A program made the translations under genes and the position numbers. The notes under the pieces are model-generated. The model made no database searches, had not been told where the DNA came from, and saw only the letters and a program-made list of their open reading frames with translations. Below are positions 56,435 through 64,000 of a DNA stretch of 64,000 nt, one piece after another. The DNA comes from Pseudomonas lini (lineage in GTDB: Bacteria; Pseudomonadota; Gammaproteobacteria; Pseudomonadales; Pseudomonadaceae), in NCBI RefSeq assembly GCF_001042905.1, contig NZ_JYLB01000001.1, positions 868,001 through 932,000 of the forward strand, written 5' to 3'. Every line of letters begins with the position of its first letter. Position 1 is the first letter of the stretch.

Positions 56435-56508
56435 CGGTTCATTCGATTCGTGCCATACAACCCCGCCAAGCATCATCCGTCCATCTCAATACATTGGCGG
56501 ATGAATCC

Positions 56509-57762
56509 ATGGAACATTCACTCAAACATTTGCGCTTCCCCTTGGCCCTGTTGGCCGTGCTGGTGATGAGCGCTTGCGGCAAGACTCCGGACGCTGCCGC
56601 CACCATGCCCGCGGCCAAAGTCAGCGTGGCCAAGGTGCTGGAACAACCGGTCAACGAGTGGGACGAATTCACCGGGCGCCTTGAAGCGCCGGAAACGGTA
56701 GAGATTCGTCCACGGGTTTCCGGCCAGATCGATGATGTGGCCTTCACCGAAGGCGCGCTGGTCAAGAAAGGCGATTTGTTGTTCCAGATCGACCCGCGCC
56801 CCTTCCAGGCTGAGGTCCGCCGCCTCGAAGCCCTGGTTGCCCAGGCTCGCGCCACCGCCACCCGCAGCGAAAACGAATCCCAGCGCGGCGAACGCCTGCG
56901 CACCAGCAACGCGATTTCCGCTGAACTCGCCGACTCGCGCACCAGCGCGGCTCAAGAAGCTCGCGCCGCCGTCGGTGCCCTCCAGGCCCAACTGGACCTG
57001 GCCAAACTGAACCTGAGTTTCACCCGCGTCACGGCGCCCATCAGCGGCCGCGTAAGCCGTGCGGAAATCACCGCTGGCAACCTGGTGACCGCCGATACCA
57101 CCGCGCTGACCAGCGTGGTGTCCACCGACAAGGTCTACGCCTACTTTGACGCCGACGAGCGTGTCTTCCTTAAATACACCCAGCTCGCCCGCCAAGGCCA
57201 ACGCGGTGCAACCACGCCGGTTTACCTCGGCCTGTCCAATGAAGACGGCAACCCGCACCAGGGCCAGATGAACTTCGTCGACAACCAGGTCAACCCGAAG
57301 ACAGGCACCATCCGCGGTCGTGCGGTGTTCGACAATAGCGACGGCACCTACACCCCGGGGCTTTATGCACGCCTGAAACTGGTGGGTAGCGGCACTTACT
57401 CCGCGGTGTTGATCAACGACGAAGCAGTCGGTACCGACCTGGGTAAAAAGTTCGTGCTGGTGATGGATGCCGACAACAAAACCGCTTACCGCCCTGTCGA
57501 GCTGGGTCCGAAGATCGAAGGTCTGCGCATCGTGCGCAGCGGCCTGAACAAGGACGACACCATCATCGTCAAGGGCTTGCAGCGGGTTCGCCCTGGCTCA
57601 CCGGTCACCCCTGAGGTGATCCCGATGGCCAGCGAACAAACTCTCGCGGCTCTCGCACAACAACGAAAAGCGCTGGAAGCCAGCAACCTGCCCCAAATCG
57701 CACCTGCCAAGGTCGCGCCGGGTGCGGTTGTGAAAGTGGCTGCTGCGACTCCACGCGGTTAA
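56509..57762 (+). CDS. mexE: MexE, RND efflux periplasmic adaptor
   Basis: 417 residues from the ATG at 56509; an in-frame TTG at 56494 is an alternative. Lipoprotein signal peptide with Cys after LVMSA (LAVLVMSAC). Membrane-fusion layout: VEIRPRVSGQIDDVAFTEGALVKKGDLLFQIDPRPFQ, a coiled-coil hairpin (about 105-175), then LNLSFTRVTAPISGRVSRAEITAGNLV, beta barrel and membrane-proximal domain. It links MexF to OprN. Expression in relatives depends on MexT, whose gene now lies 32 kb upstream beyond the island. Confidence 0.94.
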   Translation: MEHSLKHLRFPLALLAVLVMSACGKTPDAAATMPAAKVSVAKVLEQPVNEWDEFTGRLEAPETVEIRPRVSGQIDDVAFTEGALVKKGDLLFQIDPRPFQAEVRRLEALVAQARATATRSENESQRGERLRTSNAISAELADSRTSAAQEARAAVGALQAQLDLAKLNLSFTRVTAPISGRVSRAEITAGNLVTADTTALTSVVSTDKVYAYFDADERVFLKYTQLARQGQRGATTPVYLGLSNEDGNPHQGQMNFVDNQVNPKTGTIRGRAVFDNSDGTYTPGLYARLKLVGSGTYSAVLINDEAVGTDLGKKFVLVMDADNKTAYRPVELGPKIEGLRIVRSGLNKDDTIIVKGLQRVRPGSPVTPEVIPMASEQTLAALAQQRKALEASNLPQIAPAKVAPGAVVKVAAATPRG

Positions 57763-57777
57763 GGGACAATTACTCCG

Positions 57778-60700
57778 ATGAATTTTTCCCAATTCTTCAT
57801 TTCACGGCCGATCTTCGCAGCGGTACTGTCGCTGCTGATCCTGATCGCCGGCGCCATCTCGCTGTTCCAGTTGCCGATCAGCGAATACCCGGAAGTCGTG
57901 CCACCGACCGTTGTGGTGCGTGCCAACTTCCCGGGTGCCAACCCTAAAGTCATCGGTGAAACCGTGGCCGCTCCGTTGGAGCAAGCCATCACCGGCGTCG
58001 AGAACATGCTGTACATGTCTTCGCAGTCCACCGCCGACGGCAAGATCACCCTGACCATCACCTTCGCTTTGGGCACTGACCTGGACAACGCGCAGGTACA
58101 GGTTCAGAACCGCGTGACCCGGACCGAACCCAAACTTCCCGAGGAAGTGACGCGCATCGGTATCACCGTGGACAAGGCTTCGCCCGACCTGACCATGGTT
58201 GTGCACTTGACCTCGCCGGACAAACGCTACGACATGCTCTACCTGTCCAACTACGCCTTGCTCAACATCAAGGATGAGCTGGCGCGTCTGGGCGGTGTCG
58301 GTGATGTGCAGCTGTTCGGTATGGGCGATTACTCGCTGCGGGTGTGGCTCGATCCGAACAAGACCGCTTCGCGCAACCTGACCGCCACCGATGTGGTCAC
58401 CGCGATTCGTGAACAAAACCGTCAAGTGGCGGCCGGTGCCCTGGGCGCTCCGCCTGCGCCGAATGCCACCGCGTTCCAGTTGTCGGTCAACACCCAAGGC
58501 CGTCTGGTTTCCGAGGAAGAGTTCGAGAACATCATCATTCGCTCCGGCGAGAACGGTGAAATCACTCGCCTCAAAGACATCGCTCGCGTCGAACTCGGCT
58601 CCAGCCAGTACGCCCTGCGTTCCTTGCTGAACAACCAGCCGGCGGTGGCGATCCCGATCTTCCAGCGCCCTGGTTCCAACGCGATCCAGATCTCCAACGA
58701 CGTTCGGGAGAAAATGGCCGAGCTGAAGAAGAACTTCCCGGAAGGCATGGACTTCAGCATCGTCTATGACCCGACGATCTTCGTGCGCGGCTCCATCGAG
58801 GCGGTGGTTCACACCCTCTTCGAAGCACTGATCCTGGTTGTGCTGGTGGTGATCCTGTTCCTGCAAACCTGGCGCGCATCGATCATCCCGTTGGTGGCGG
58901 TGCCGGTTTCGCTGATCGGTACGTTTGCCGTGATGCACCTGTTTGGCTTCTCATTGAACGCCCTGTCGCTGTTCGGGCTGGTACTGGCCATCGGTATCGT
59001 GGTCGACGATGCGATTGTGGTGGTGGAAAACGTCGAGCGAAACATCGGGCTCGGATTAACCCCTATAGAAGCCACCAAACGTGCGATGCGCGAAGTGACC
59101 GGCCCGATCATTGCGACGGCGCTGGTGCTGTGTGCGGTGTTTATCCCGGCTGCGTTTATCTCCGGGTTGACCGGGCAGTTCTATAAACAGTTCGCCCTGA
59201 CGATTGCGATTTCGACCGTGATCTCGGCCTTCAACTCGCTGACCTTGTCGCCGGCGCTGGCCGCCGTATTGCTCAAGAGCCATGACGCACCGAAAGACCG
59301 TTTCTCCAAGGTTCTGGACAAGATCTTCGGTGGCTGGTTGTTCCGTCCGTTCAACCGCTTCTTTGACAAGGCCAGCCATGGTTATGTTGGCACCGTGGGC
59401 CGGGTTATCCGCAGCAGCGGTATCGCCCTGCTGGTGTACGCCGGCTTGATGGTGCTGACCTTCTTCGGGTTCTCCAATACCCCGACCGGTTTCGTACCCG
59501 GCCAGGACAAGCAATACCTGGTGGCCTTCGCGCAACTGCCGGACGCCGCGAGCCTGGACCGTACCGAAGACGTGATCAAGCGCATGTCCGACCTGGCCCT
59601 GAAACAGCCTGGCGTGGAAAGTGCCGTGGCCTTCCCGGGTCTGTCGATCAACGGTTTCACCAACAGCCCGAACGCCGGCATCGTGTTCGTCACCCTGAAG
59701 CCTTTCGACGAGCGCAAGGATCCGAGCATGTCCGCCGGTGCGATTGCCGGTGCATTGAACGGTCAGTACGCCGGGATTCAGGAAGCCTACATGGCGATCT
59801 TCCCGCCGCCGCCGGTACAAGGCCTGGGGACCATTGGTGGTTTCCGTCTGCAGATCGAAGACCGGGGCAACCTGGGCTATGACGAGCTGTACAAAGAAAC
59901 CATGAACATCATCACCAAAAGCCACAGCGTGCCGGAACTGGCTGGCCTGTTCACCAGTTACACCGTGAACGTGCCGCAGGTCGATGCCGCCATCGACCGG
60001 GAAAAAGCCAAGACCCACGGCGTGGCCGTCAGCGACATCTTCGACACCCTGCAGATTTATCTGGGCTCGCTGTATGCCAACGACTTCAACCGCTTCGGTC
60101 GCACCTATCAGGTCAACGTTCAGGCTGAGCAGCAGTTCCGCCTCGAATCGGACCAGATCGGTCAGCTGAAAGTGCGTAACAACCGTGGCGAGATGATCCC
60201 GTTGGCGACCTTCATCAAGGTCAGCGACACCTCGGGGCCGGACCGTGTGATGCACTACAACGGCTTCATCACCGCTGAAATCAACGGTGCGGCAGCCCCC
60301 GGCTACAGCTCCGGCCAGGCCGAGAAAGCCATCGAGAAACTGCTCAAGGACGAATTGCCCAACGGCATGACCTACGAGTGGACCGACCTGACCTACCAGC
60401 AGATTCTGTCCGGCAACACGGCGCTGTTCGTGTTCCCGCTCTGCGTACTGCTGGCGTTCCTGGTACTCGCGGCTCAGTACGAAAGCTGGAGCCTGCCACT
60501 GGCGGTGATCCTGATCGTTCCGATGACCCTACTGTCGGCCATTACTGGTGTGATTGCCTCGGGTGGCGATAACAACATCTTCACCCAGATCGGCTTGATC
60601 GTACTGGTGGGACTTGCGTGTAAGAACGCGATTCTGATCGTCGAGTTTGCCAAGGATAAACAGGAAGAAGGCCTCGGCCCGCTGGCAGCAGTGCTGGAAG

Positions 60701-60969
60701 CTTGCCGTCTGCGTCTGCGGCCGATCCTGATGACCTCCTTCGCATTCATCATGGGTGTTGTGCCTCTGGTTTTCTCCAGCGGTGCCGGTGCCGAAATGCG
60801 TCATGCCATGGGTGTGGCGGTGTTCTCCGGGATGCTCGGGGTGACCTTCTTCGGCCTGTTGCTGACGCCGGTGTTCTACGTACTGATTCGCAACTTTGTG
60901 GAGCGCGGTGAAGCGCGCAAAGCCGCCAAGGCGCTGAAATTGGAAAAGCAACTGGAGGCGCAACAATGA
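57778..60969 (+). CDS. mexF: MexF, RND multidrug efflux pump
   Basis: 1063 residues of the HAE1-RND type: an N-terminal helix (FFISRPIFAAVLSLLILIAGAISLFQLPISEYPEVVPPTVVV), large periplasmic loops between helices 1-2 and 7-8, and the proton-relay Asp pair in helix 4 (GIVVDDAIVVVENVERN). It uses the proton motive force to pump chloramphenicol, trimethoprim and fluoroquinolones in P. aeruginosa, and also signal precursors. It starts 15 nt after mexE and overlaps oprN by 4 nt. Confidence 0.96.
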   Translation: MNFSQFFISRPIFAAVLSLLILIAGAISLFQLPISEYPEVVPPTVVVRANFPGANPKVIGETVAAPLEQAITGVENMLYMSSQSTADGKITLTITFALGTDLDNAQVQVQNRVTRTEPKLPEEVTRIGITVDKASPDLTMVVHLTSPDKRYDMLYLSNYALLNIKDELARLGGVGDVQLFGMGDYSLRVWLDPNKTASRNLTATDVVTAIREQNRQVAAGALGAPPAPNATAFQLSVNTQGRLVSEEEFENIIIRSGENGEITRLKDIARVELGSSQYALRSLLNNQPAVAIPIFQRPGSNAIQISNDVREKMAELKKNFPEGMDFSIVYDPTIFVRGSIEAVVHTLFEALILVVLVVILFLQTWRASIIPLVAVPVSLIGTFAVMHLFGFSLNALSLFGLVLAIGIVVDDAIVVVENVERNIGLGLTPIEATKRAMREVTGPIIATALVLCAVFIPAAFISGLTGQFYKQFALTIAISTVISAFNSLTLSPALAAVLLKSHDAPKDRFSKVLDKIFGGWLFRPFNRFFDKASHGYVGTVGRVIRSSGIALLVYAGLMVLTFFGFSNTPTGFVPGQDKQYLVAFAQLPDAASLDRTEDVIKRMSDLALKQPGVESAVAFPGLSINGFTNSPNAGIVFVTLKPFDERKDPSMSAGAIAGALNGQYAGIQEAYMAIFPPPPVQGLGTIGGFRLQIEDRGNLGYDELYKETMNIITKSHSVPELAGLFTSYTVNVPQVDAAIDREKAKTHGVAVSDIFDTLQIYLGSLYANDFNRFGRTYQVNVQAEQQFRLESDQIGQLKVRNNRGEMIPLATFIKVSDTSGPDRVMHYNGFITAEINGAAAPGYSSGQAEKAIEKLLKDELPNGMTYEWTDLTYQQILSGNTALFVFPLCVLLAFLVLAAQYESWSLPLAVILIVPMTLLSAITGVIASGGDNNIFTQIGLIVLVGLACKNAILIVEFAKDKQEEGLGPLAAVLEACRLRLRPILMTSFAFIMGVVPLVFSSGAGAEMRHAMGVAVFSGMLGVTFFGLLLTPVFYVLIRNFVERGEARKAAKALKLEKQLEAQQ

Positions 60970-62387
60970 GCCTGAAAGCCTTCCTGCCGAGCCTTCTGGT
61001 ACTGGCCCTGAGTGCCTGCGCCGTCGGCCCGGACTACAAAACCCCAGCTACGGAGGCGGCCAACATCACGGCCGCCACCGATGGCAGCGCCGGTCAGAAG
61101 AATTTCGACCGTGCACGTTTCGAAGGCATCTGGTGGCAGCAGTTCGACGATCCAACCCTCAACCAGTTGGTGACGCAATCCTTGCAAGGCAACCGTGATT
61201 TGCGCGTGGCCTTCGCTCGCTGGAAAGCGGCCCGGGCAATTCGCGACGACGCCAGCAATGACGCCATGCCGACCATCACCAGCCGCGCGAGCAGTGATCT
61301 GGCCAAAGGACAGATTCCCGGCCAGACCACTAAACGCGTCAGCAGTGAACGCTATGACCTGGGCCTGGACATGGCTTGGGAACTGGACTTGTTCGGTCGC
61401 ATCCAGCGCAACCTGGAATCCAGCGACGCTGAACAGCAGGCGGCCGAAGCCGATCTTTACCAACTGCAAGTCACTATGATTGCCGAACTGGTGGACGCCT
61501 ATGGCCAACTGCGCGGCGCGCAACTGCGGGAAAAGATCGCTCTGGCGAACCTGAACAACCAGCAGGAATCGCGCAAGATCACCGAAAGCCTGCGTGATGC
61601 CGGTGTCGGCGATCAGCTGGACGTGGTTCGCGCCGATGCTCGCCTGGCGTCTGTCGAAGCCAGCGTGCCGCAACTGCAGGCCGAACAGGTGCGTCAGCGC
61701 AACCGCATCGCCACCCTGCTGGGTGAGCGTCCGGACAAGCTGACTGTCGACCTGAGTCCAAAAGACTTGCCGGCAATCGCCAAGGCCCTGCCGATCGGTG
61801 ATCCGGGCGAACTGCTGCAACGGCGCCCGGACATCCGCAGCGCCGAACGCCAACTGGCGGCCGCCACCGCTCGTATCGGCGTAGCCAAGGCTGACTTGTT
61901 CCCACGGGTCAGCCTCAGCGGCTTCCTCGGCTTCACCGCCGGGCGCGGTTCGCAGATCGGCTCCTCGGCAGCCAACGCCTGGGCACTGGGCCCAAGCATT
62001 ACCTGGGCGGCGTTCGACCTGGGCAGCGTGCGCGCCCGTTTGCGCGGTGCCGATGCTGAAGCCGAAGGCGCCCTGGCGACCTACGAGCAGCAAGTACTGC
62101 TGGCGTTGGAAGAGTCGGAAAACGCCTTCAGCGATTACGGCAAACGTCAGCAGCGCCTGATCTCGCTGATTCGTCAAAGCGAATCCAGCCGCGCCGCCGC
62201 GGACCTGGCCGAGATTCGCTACCGCGAAGGTACCGAGGACTTCCTCGTGTTGCTCGATGCTCAGCGTGAGCGCCTGGCGGCGGAAGACACCCAGGCCCAG
62301 GCCGAAGTCGATTTGTATCGCGGCATTGTCGCAATCTACAAAGCCCTTGGCGGCGGTTGGCAACCAGAGACGGTCGCTAGCAAGTAA
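60966..62387 (+). CDS. oprN: OprN, outer-membrane channel of the MexEF-OprN pump
   Basis: 473 residues. Lipoprotein signal (LALSAC), then the NodT-type outer-membrane efflux fold: WWQQFDDPTLNQLVTQSLQGNRDLRVAFARWKAAR and its C-terminal repeat, with LGLDMAWELDLFGRIQRNLESS between. It is the TolC-like exit duct of the pump. It overlaps mexF by 4 nt and is followed by a strong terminator, closing the operon. Confidence 0.94.
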   Translation: MSLKAFLPSLLVLALSACAVGPDYKTPATEAANITAATDGSAGQKNFDRARFEGIWWQQFDDPTLNQLVTQSLQGNRDLRVAFARWKAARAIRDDASNDAMPTITSRASSDLAKGQIPGQTTKRVSSERYDLGLDMAWELDLFGRIQRNLESSDAEQQAAEADLYQLQVTMIAELVDAYGQLRGAQLREKIALANLNNQQESRKITESLRDAGVGDQLDVVRADARLASVEASVPQLQAEQVRQRNRIATLLGERPDKLTVDLSPKDLPAIAKALPIGDPGELLQRRPDIRSAERQLAAATARIGVAKADLFPRVSLSGFLGFTAGRGSQIGSSAANAWALGPSITWAAFDLGSVRARLRGADAEAEGALATYEQQVLLALEESENAFSDYGKRQQRLISLIRQSESSRAAADLAEIRYREGTEDFLVLLDAQRERLAAEDTQAQAEVDLYRGIVAIYKALGGGWQPETVASK

Positions 62388-62433
62388 CGTTTTAAAGAGC
62401 TCCTTTGGTTGGCCGCAACCAACCAATTCTTTT

Positions 62434-62468
62434 GCCCCGCGCCTCATTCGGTCGCGGGGCTTTTTTTT
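62434..62468 (+). terminator. Rho-independent terminator after oprN
   Basis: GCCCCGCG (62434-62441) pairs with CGCGGGGC (62453-62460) around an 11-nt loop, followed by eight T. It ends the mexEF-oprN transcript 47 nt after the stop. Confidence 0.93.
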
Positions 62469-62500
62469 GGCTGCACACCGTGCTGGAGGCATTCGCAGAA

Positions 62501-62596
62501 CCTGTGGGAGCGGGCTTGCTCGCGAAGAGGCCGGTACATCCAATAGATATTCTGCGGCTGACACACCGCATTCGCGAGCAAGCCCGCTCCCACAGG
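62501..62596. repeat. REP-type inverted pair, class C (CCTGTGGGAGCGGGCTTGCT)
   Basis: Perfect 26-bp arms (62501-62526 and 62571-62596) with a 44-nt spacer. This is the most common Pseudomonas REP type. It separates oprN from the convergent efflux operon. Confidence 0.92.
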
Positions 62597-62599
62597 GGG

Positions 62600-63565
62600 T
62601 TAGTGGGTTGCTTTGCTATCGCCGTTTTCCATGATGGTCACGGTAGCCGTGGTCCCGGCACGCAGGCGGTTTTTAGCGACATAGTCAGCATCGATCTGAA
62701 TCCGCACAGGCACCCGTTGCGCCAGCTTCACCCAGGTGTAACTGGGGTTGATGTTGGCCAGCAGGCGACTGCCGGGGGAGTTCTCGCGATCGGCGATAGC
62801 AAAAGCGATGCTTTGCACGGTGCCGCCGAAGGTCTCGCCACTCATCAACTCGACCCTGACCCGGTCGCCCTCCTCGATTCGTGGCAGCTTTGTTTCTTCA
62901 AAGTAGCCGCTGACATAAAACGAGTCGCTGTCCACCAGCGCCAGCAACGCCCCTCCGGCAGTGGCGTAATCGCCCTGACGAGTCAGCAGGTTGGTCACGT
63001 AACCGCTGACTGGCGCTGCGACCCGCGTGCGCTGCAAGTCCAGTTCGGCTTGGGTCAATGCCGCGATCGCCAGTTGCACGTTGGCTTGGGCCAGGCCCAG
63101 ATTGGCCTGATTGCGCAACAGTTCCGCCTGCGCCACAGCCACTTCGGTACTGGATTTCTCCCATTCTTCGCCGGAGATCGCGAAACCCTGTTTGAGGGTT
63201 CGACGGCGACGCTCTTCGCTCTGGCGCTGCCTGAGCAGCGCTTCACTGGAGACAATCGTCGCTTCAGATTGGCCCAGTGTGGCTTTTGCGACTTCCACCG
63301 CGCGCTTGGCATGCTCCACTGCCAGCGTATAACGAGCCGGGTCGATCTCCAGCAGCAACTGGCCTTTCGTAACATGCTGGTTGTCTTGAACACTCAGGCT
63401 GACGATGCGCCCCGAGACATCGGCGGACAACGTCACCACATCGGCGCGAACCCGCGCGTCCCGAGTCCAGGGCGCGCGGGTGTAATGTTCCCAGGCGAAC
63501 CAGCCAAGCACGAAGGCCAGCAATACCACCGCCACAGTCACGAGTCGGGCAAGGATCTTCTTCAA
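62600..63565 (-). CDS. HlyD/EmrA-type periplasmic adaptor
   Basis: 321 residues. One N-terminal membrane anchor (ARLVTVAVVLLAFVLGWFAW), the split lipoyl domain (VVTLSADVSGRIVSLSVQDNQHVTKGQLLLEIDPARY), a coiled coil (about 85-165), then VAAPVSGYVTNLLTRQGDYATAGGALLALVDSDSFYVSGYFEE, typical of the AaeA/YdhJ group. It follows the DUF1656 gene by 4 nt in the order FUSC, DUF1656, HlyD of aromatic-acid/multidrug efflux operons. Probably the adaptor for the FUSC-family protein. Confidence 0.9.
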   Translation of the reverse strand: MKKILARLVTVAVVLLAFVLGWFAWEHYTRAPWTRDARVRADVVTLSADVSGRIVSLSVQDNQHVTKGQLLLEIDPARYTLAVEHAKRAVEVAKATLGQSEATIVSSEALLRQRQSEERRRRTLKQGFAISGEEWEKSSTEVAVAQAELLRNQANLGLAQANVQLAIAALTQAELDLQRTRVAAPVSGYVTNLLTRQGDYATAGGALLALVDSDSFYVSGYFEETKLPRIEEGDRVRVELMSGETFGGTVQSIAFAIADRENSPGSRLLANINPSYTWVKLAQRVPVRIQIDADYVAKNRLRAGTTATVTIMENGDSKATH

Positions 63566-63569
63566 GGCA

Positions 63570-63770
63570 TCAAGCTCCCATCACCAGAATCAGCGCCGCG
63601 CAAACGCAGGCATACAGCGCGCCTTCGAACAAGGCCTCATGCCAGACAAAACGCAGCACGCCAAAGCGGCGCAAGATCCAGTCCAGCAGCAGGAAAATCG
63701 GCAGGGCCAGCAGTAACGCCTGGGCAATCGGCGGCAAGTAGACACCACCCAATTCAAAATCAATGGGCAA
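63570..63770 (-). CDS. DUF1656 small membrane protein
   Basis: 66 residues with two membrane helices (AQALLLALPIFLLLDWILRRFG; FEGALYACVCAALILVMGA) and the opening FELGGVYLPP, typical of DUF1656 (YdhI/AaeX group). It overlaps the end of the FUSC gene and precedes the adaptor by 4 nt. Its precise role in these pumps is unknown. Confidence 0.9.
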   Translation of the reverse strand: MPIDFELGGVYLPPIAQALLLALPIFLLLDWILRRFGVLRFVWHEALFEGALYACVCAALILVMGA

Positions 63771-64000
63771 GGGCTGGCTCTCCTTCCGTTTGGACGGGTT
63801 GAAAGTATTGGCGATGTCGCTCCAGAAACGACACCACGATCAACAACGCCACGCGCATTCTGAACACCGACCACAGGTGTTCATGAACGTCTAAATGCAA
63901 GTCGTCCATTTCATCGCCCAAGACACGCAAGTTTCCGAGCAGCTGCTCAAGGTCAATTCCGGGCCGCCCGGCGATCAATCGGCCTGTCTCACGCACGGCA
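63760..64000 (-). CDS. FUSC/YdhK-family efflux membrane protein, C-terminal end only
   Basis: Only the last about 79 codons are visible (LEQLLGNLRVLGDEMDDLHLDVHEHLW, RMRVALLIVVSFLERHRQYFQ); the gene extends past the right edge. Family is inferred from the following DUF1656 and HlyD genes and from the visible part, which fits the cytoplasmic C-terminus of aromatic-acid efflux FUSC proteins. Its stop overlaps the DUF1656 start. Confidence 0.7.
   Translation of the reverse strand, partial: AVRETGRLIAGRPGIDLEQLLGNLRVLGDEMDDLHLDVHEHLWSVFRMRVALLIVVSFLERHRQYFQPVQTEGEPALAH

Noticed and set aside
60876..62564. 562-codon open frame on the minus strand
   Set aside because: Antisense to oprN; it runs through the oprN terminator, which a real gene here would not do.

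Overview
The window reads as chromosome of a Pseudomonas of the fluorescens group. The evidence is the alkaline protease/type I secretion operon (aprA-inh-aprDEF followed by an autotransporter protease), a DUF1652 protein, mexS/mexT and mexEF-oprN, GC-rich coding sequence, and several perfect REP-type inverted pairs between genes. No rRNA, tRNA or CRISPR array was seen.

Left core (1-24.2 kb). On the minus strand lie the AprA metalloprotease, its inhibitor, the AprDEF exporter and the start of an autotransporter protease (1-7.0 kb). Then come a FAD oxidoreductase with an AraC regulator, a DUF1652 protein, a cystathionine beta-synthase/gamma-lyase pair, a UvrD-like helicase, a pirin, phosphoglucomutase, a MocR-type regulator with an unrecognised 497-residue protein, and divergent mexS and mexT.

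Island (about 24.2-51.86 kb). A roughly 27.6-kb accessory island sits exactly at the 3' end of mexT. The last 11 mexT codons recur at the far end (51831-51864) as a 34-bp imperfect direct repeat whose four differences are all synonymous, so these look like attL and attR. The left end carries a tyrosine integrase that has lost its catalytic domain and a GmrSD/DUF262-like remnant. Next is an amidase/AraC/crotonase/AurF-like diiron oxygenase/asparagine synthetase-like/EamA block of unknown product. IS3 and IS630 debris follows around a PchR-like AraC gene, then a decayed TonB receptor and MFS siderophore-uptake pair. The centre is a complete phenazine core operon, phzABCDEFG, followed by phzO. 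An acyl-CoA-dehydrogenase-fold oxygenase lies upstream; an MDR reductase, an MFS exporter and a TTG-start flavin reductase lie downstream. The predicted products are phenazine-1-carboxylate and 2-hydroxyphenazines, possibly further modified. No phzI/phzR is present. A homoserine dehydrogenase remnant, a start-less glycine-zipper ORF and a pRiA4b ORF-3 fragment fill the decayed right end.

Right core (51.87-64 kb). A periplasmic binding protein and a GAF-GGDEF-EAL protein overlap in one operon (resembling NspS/MbaA). Then comes mexEF-oprN, with a MexT-type box before mexE that matches the layout of the one before mexS. The last genes are an HlyD/DUF1656/FUSC efflux operon. The island therefore separates the regulator MexT from its target pump by about 32 kb and places a phenazine pathway between them.
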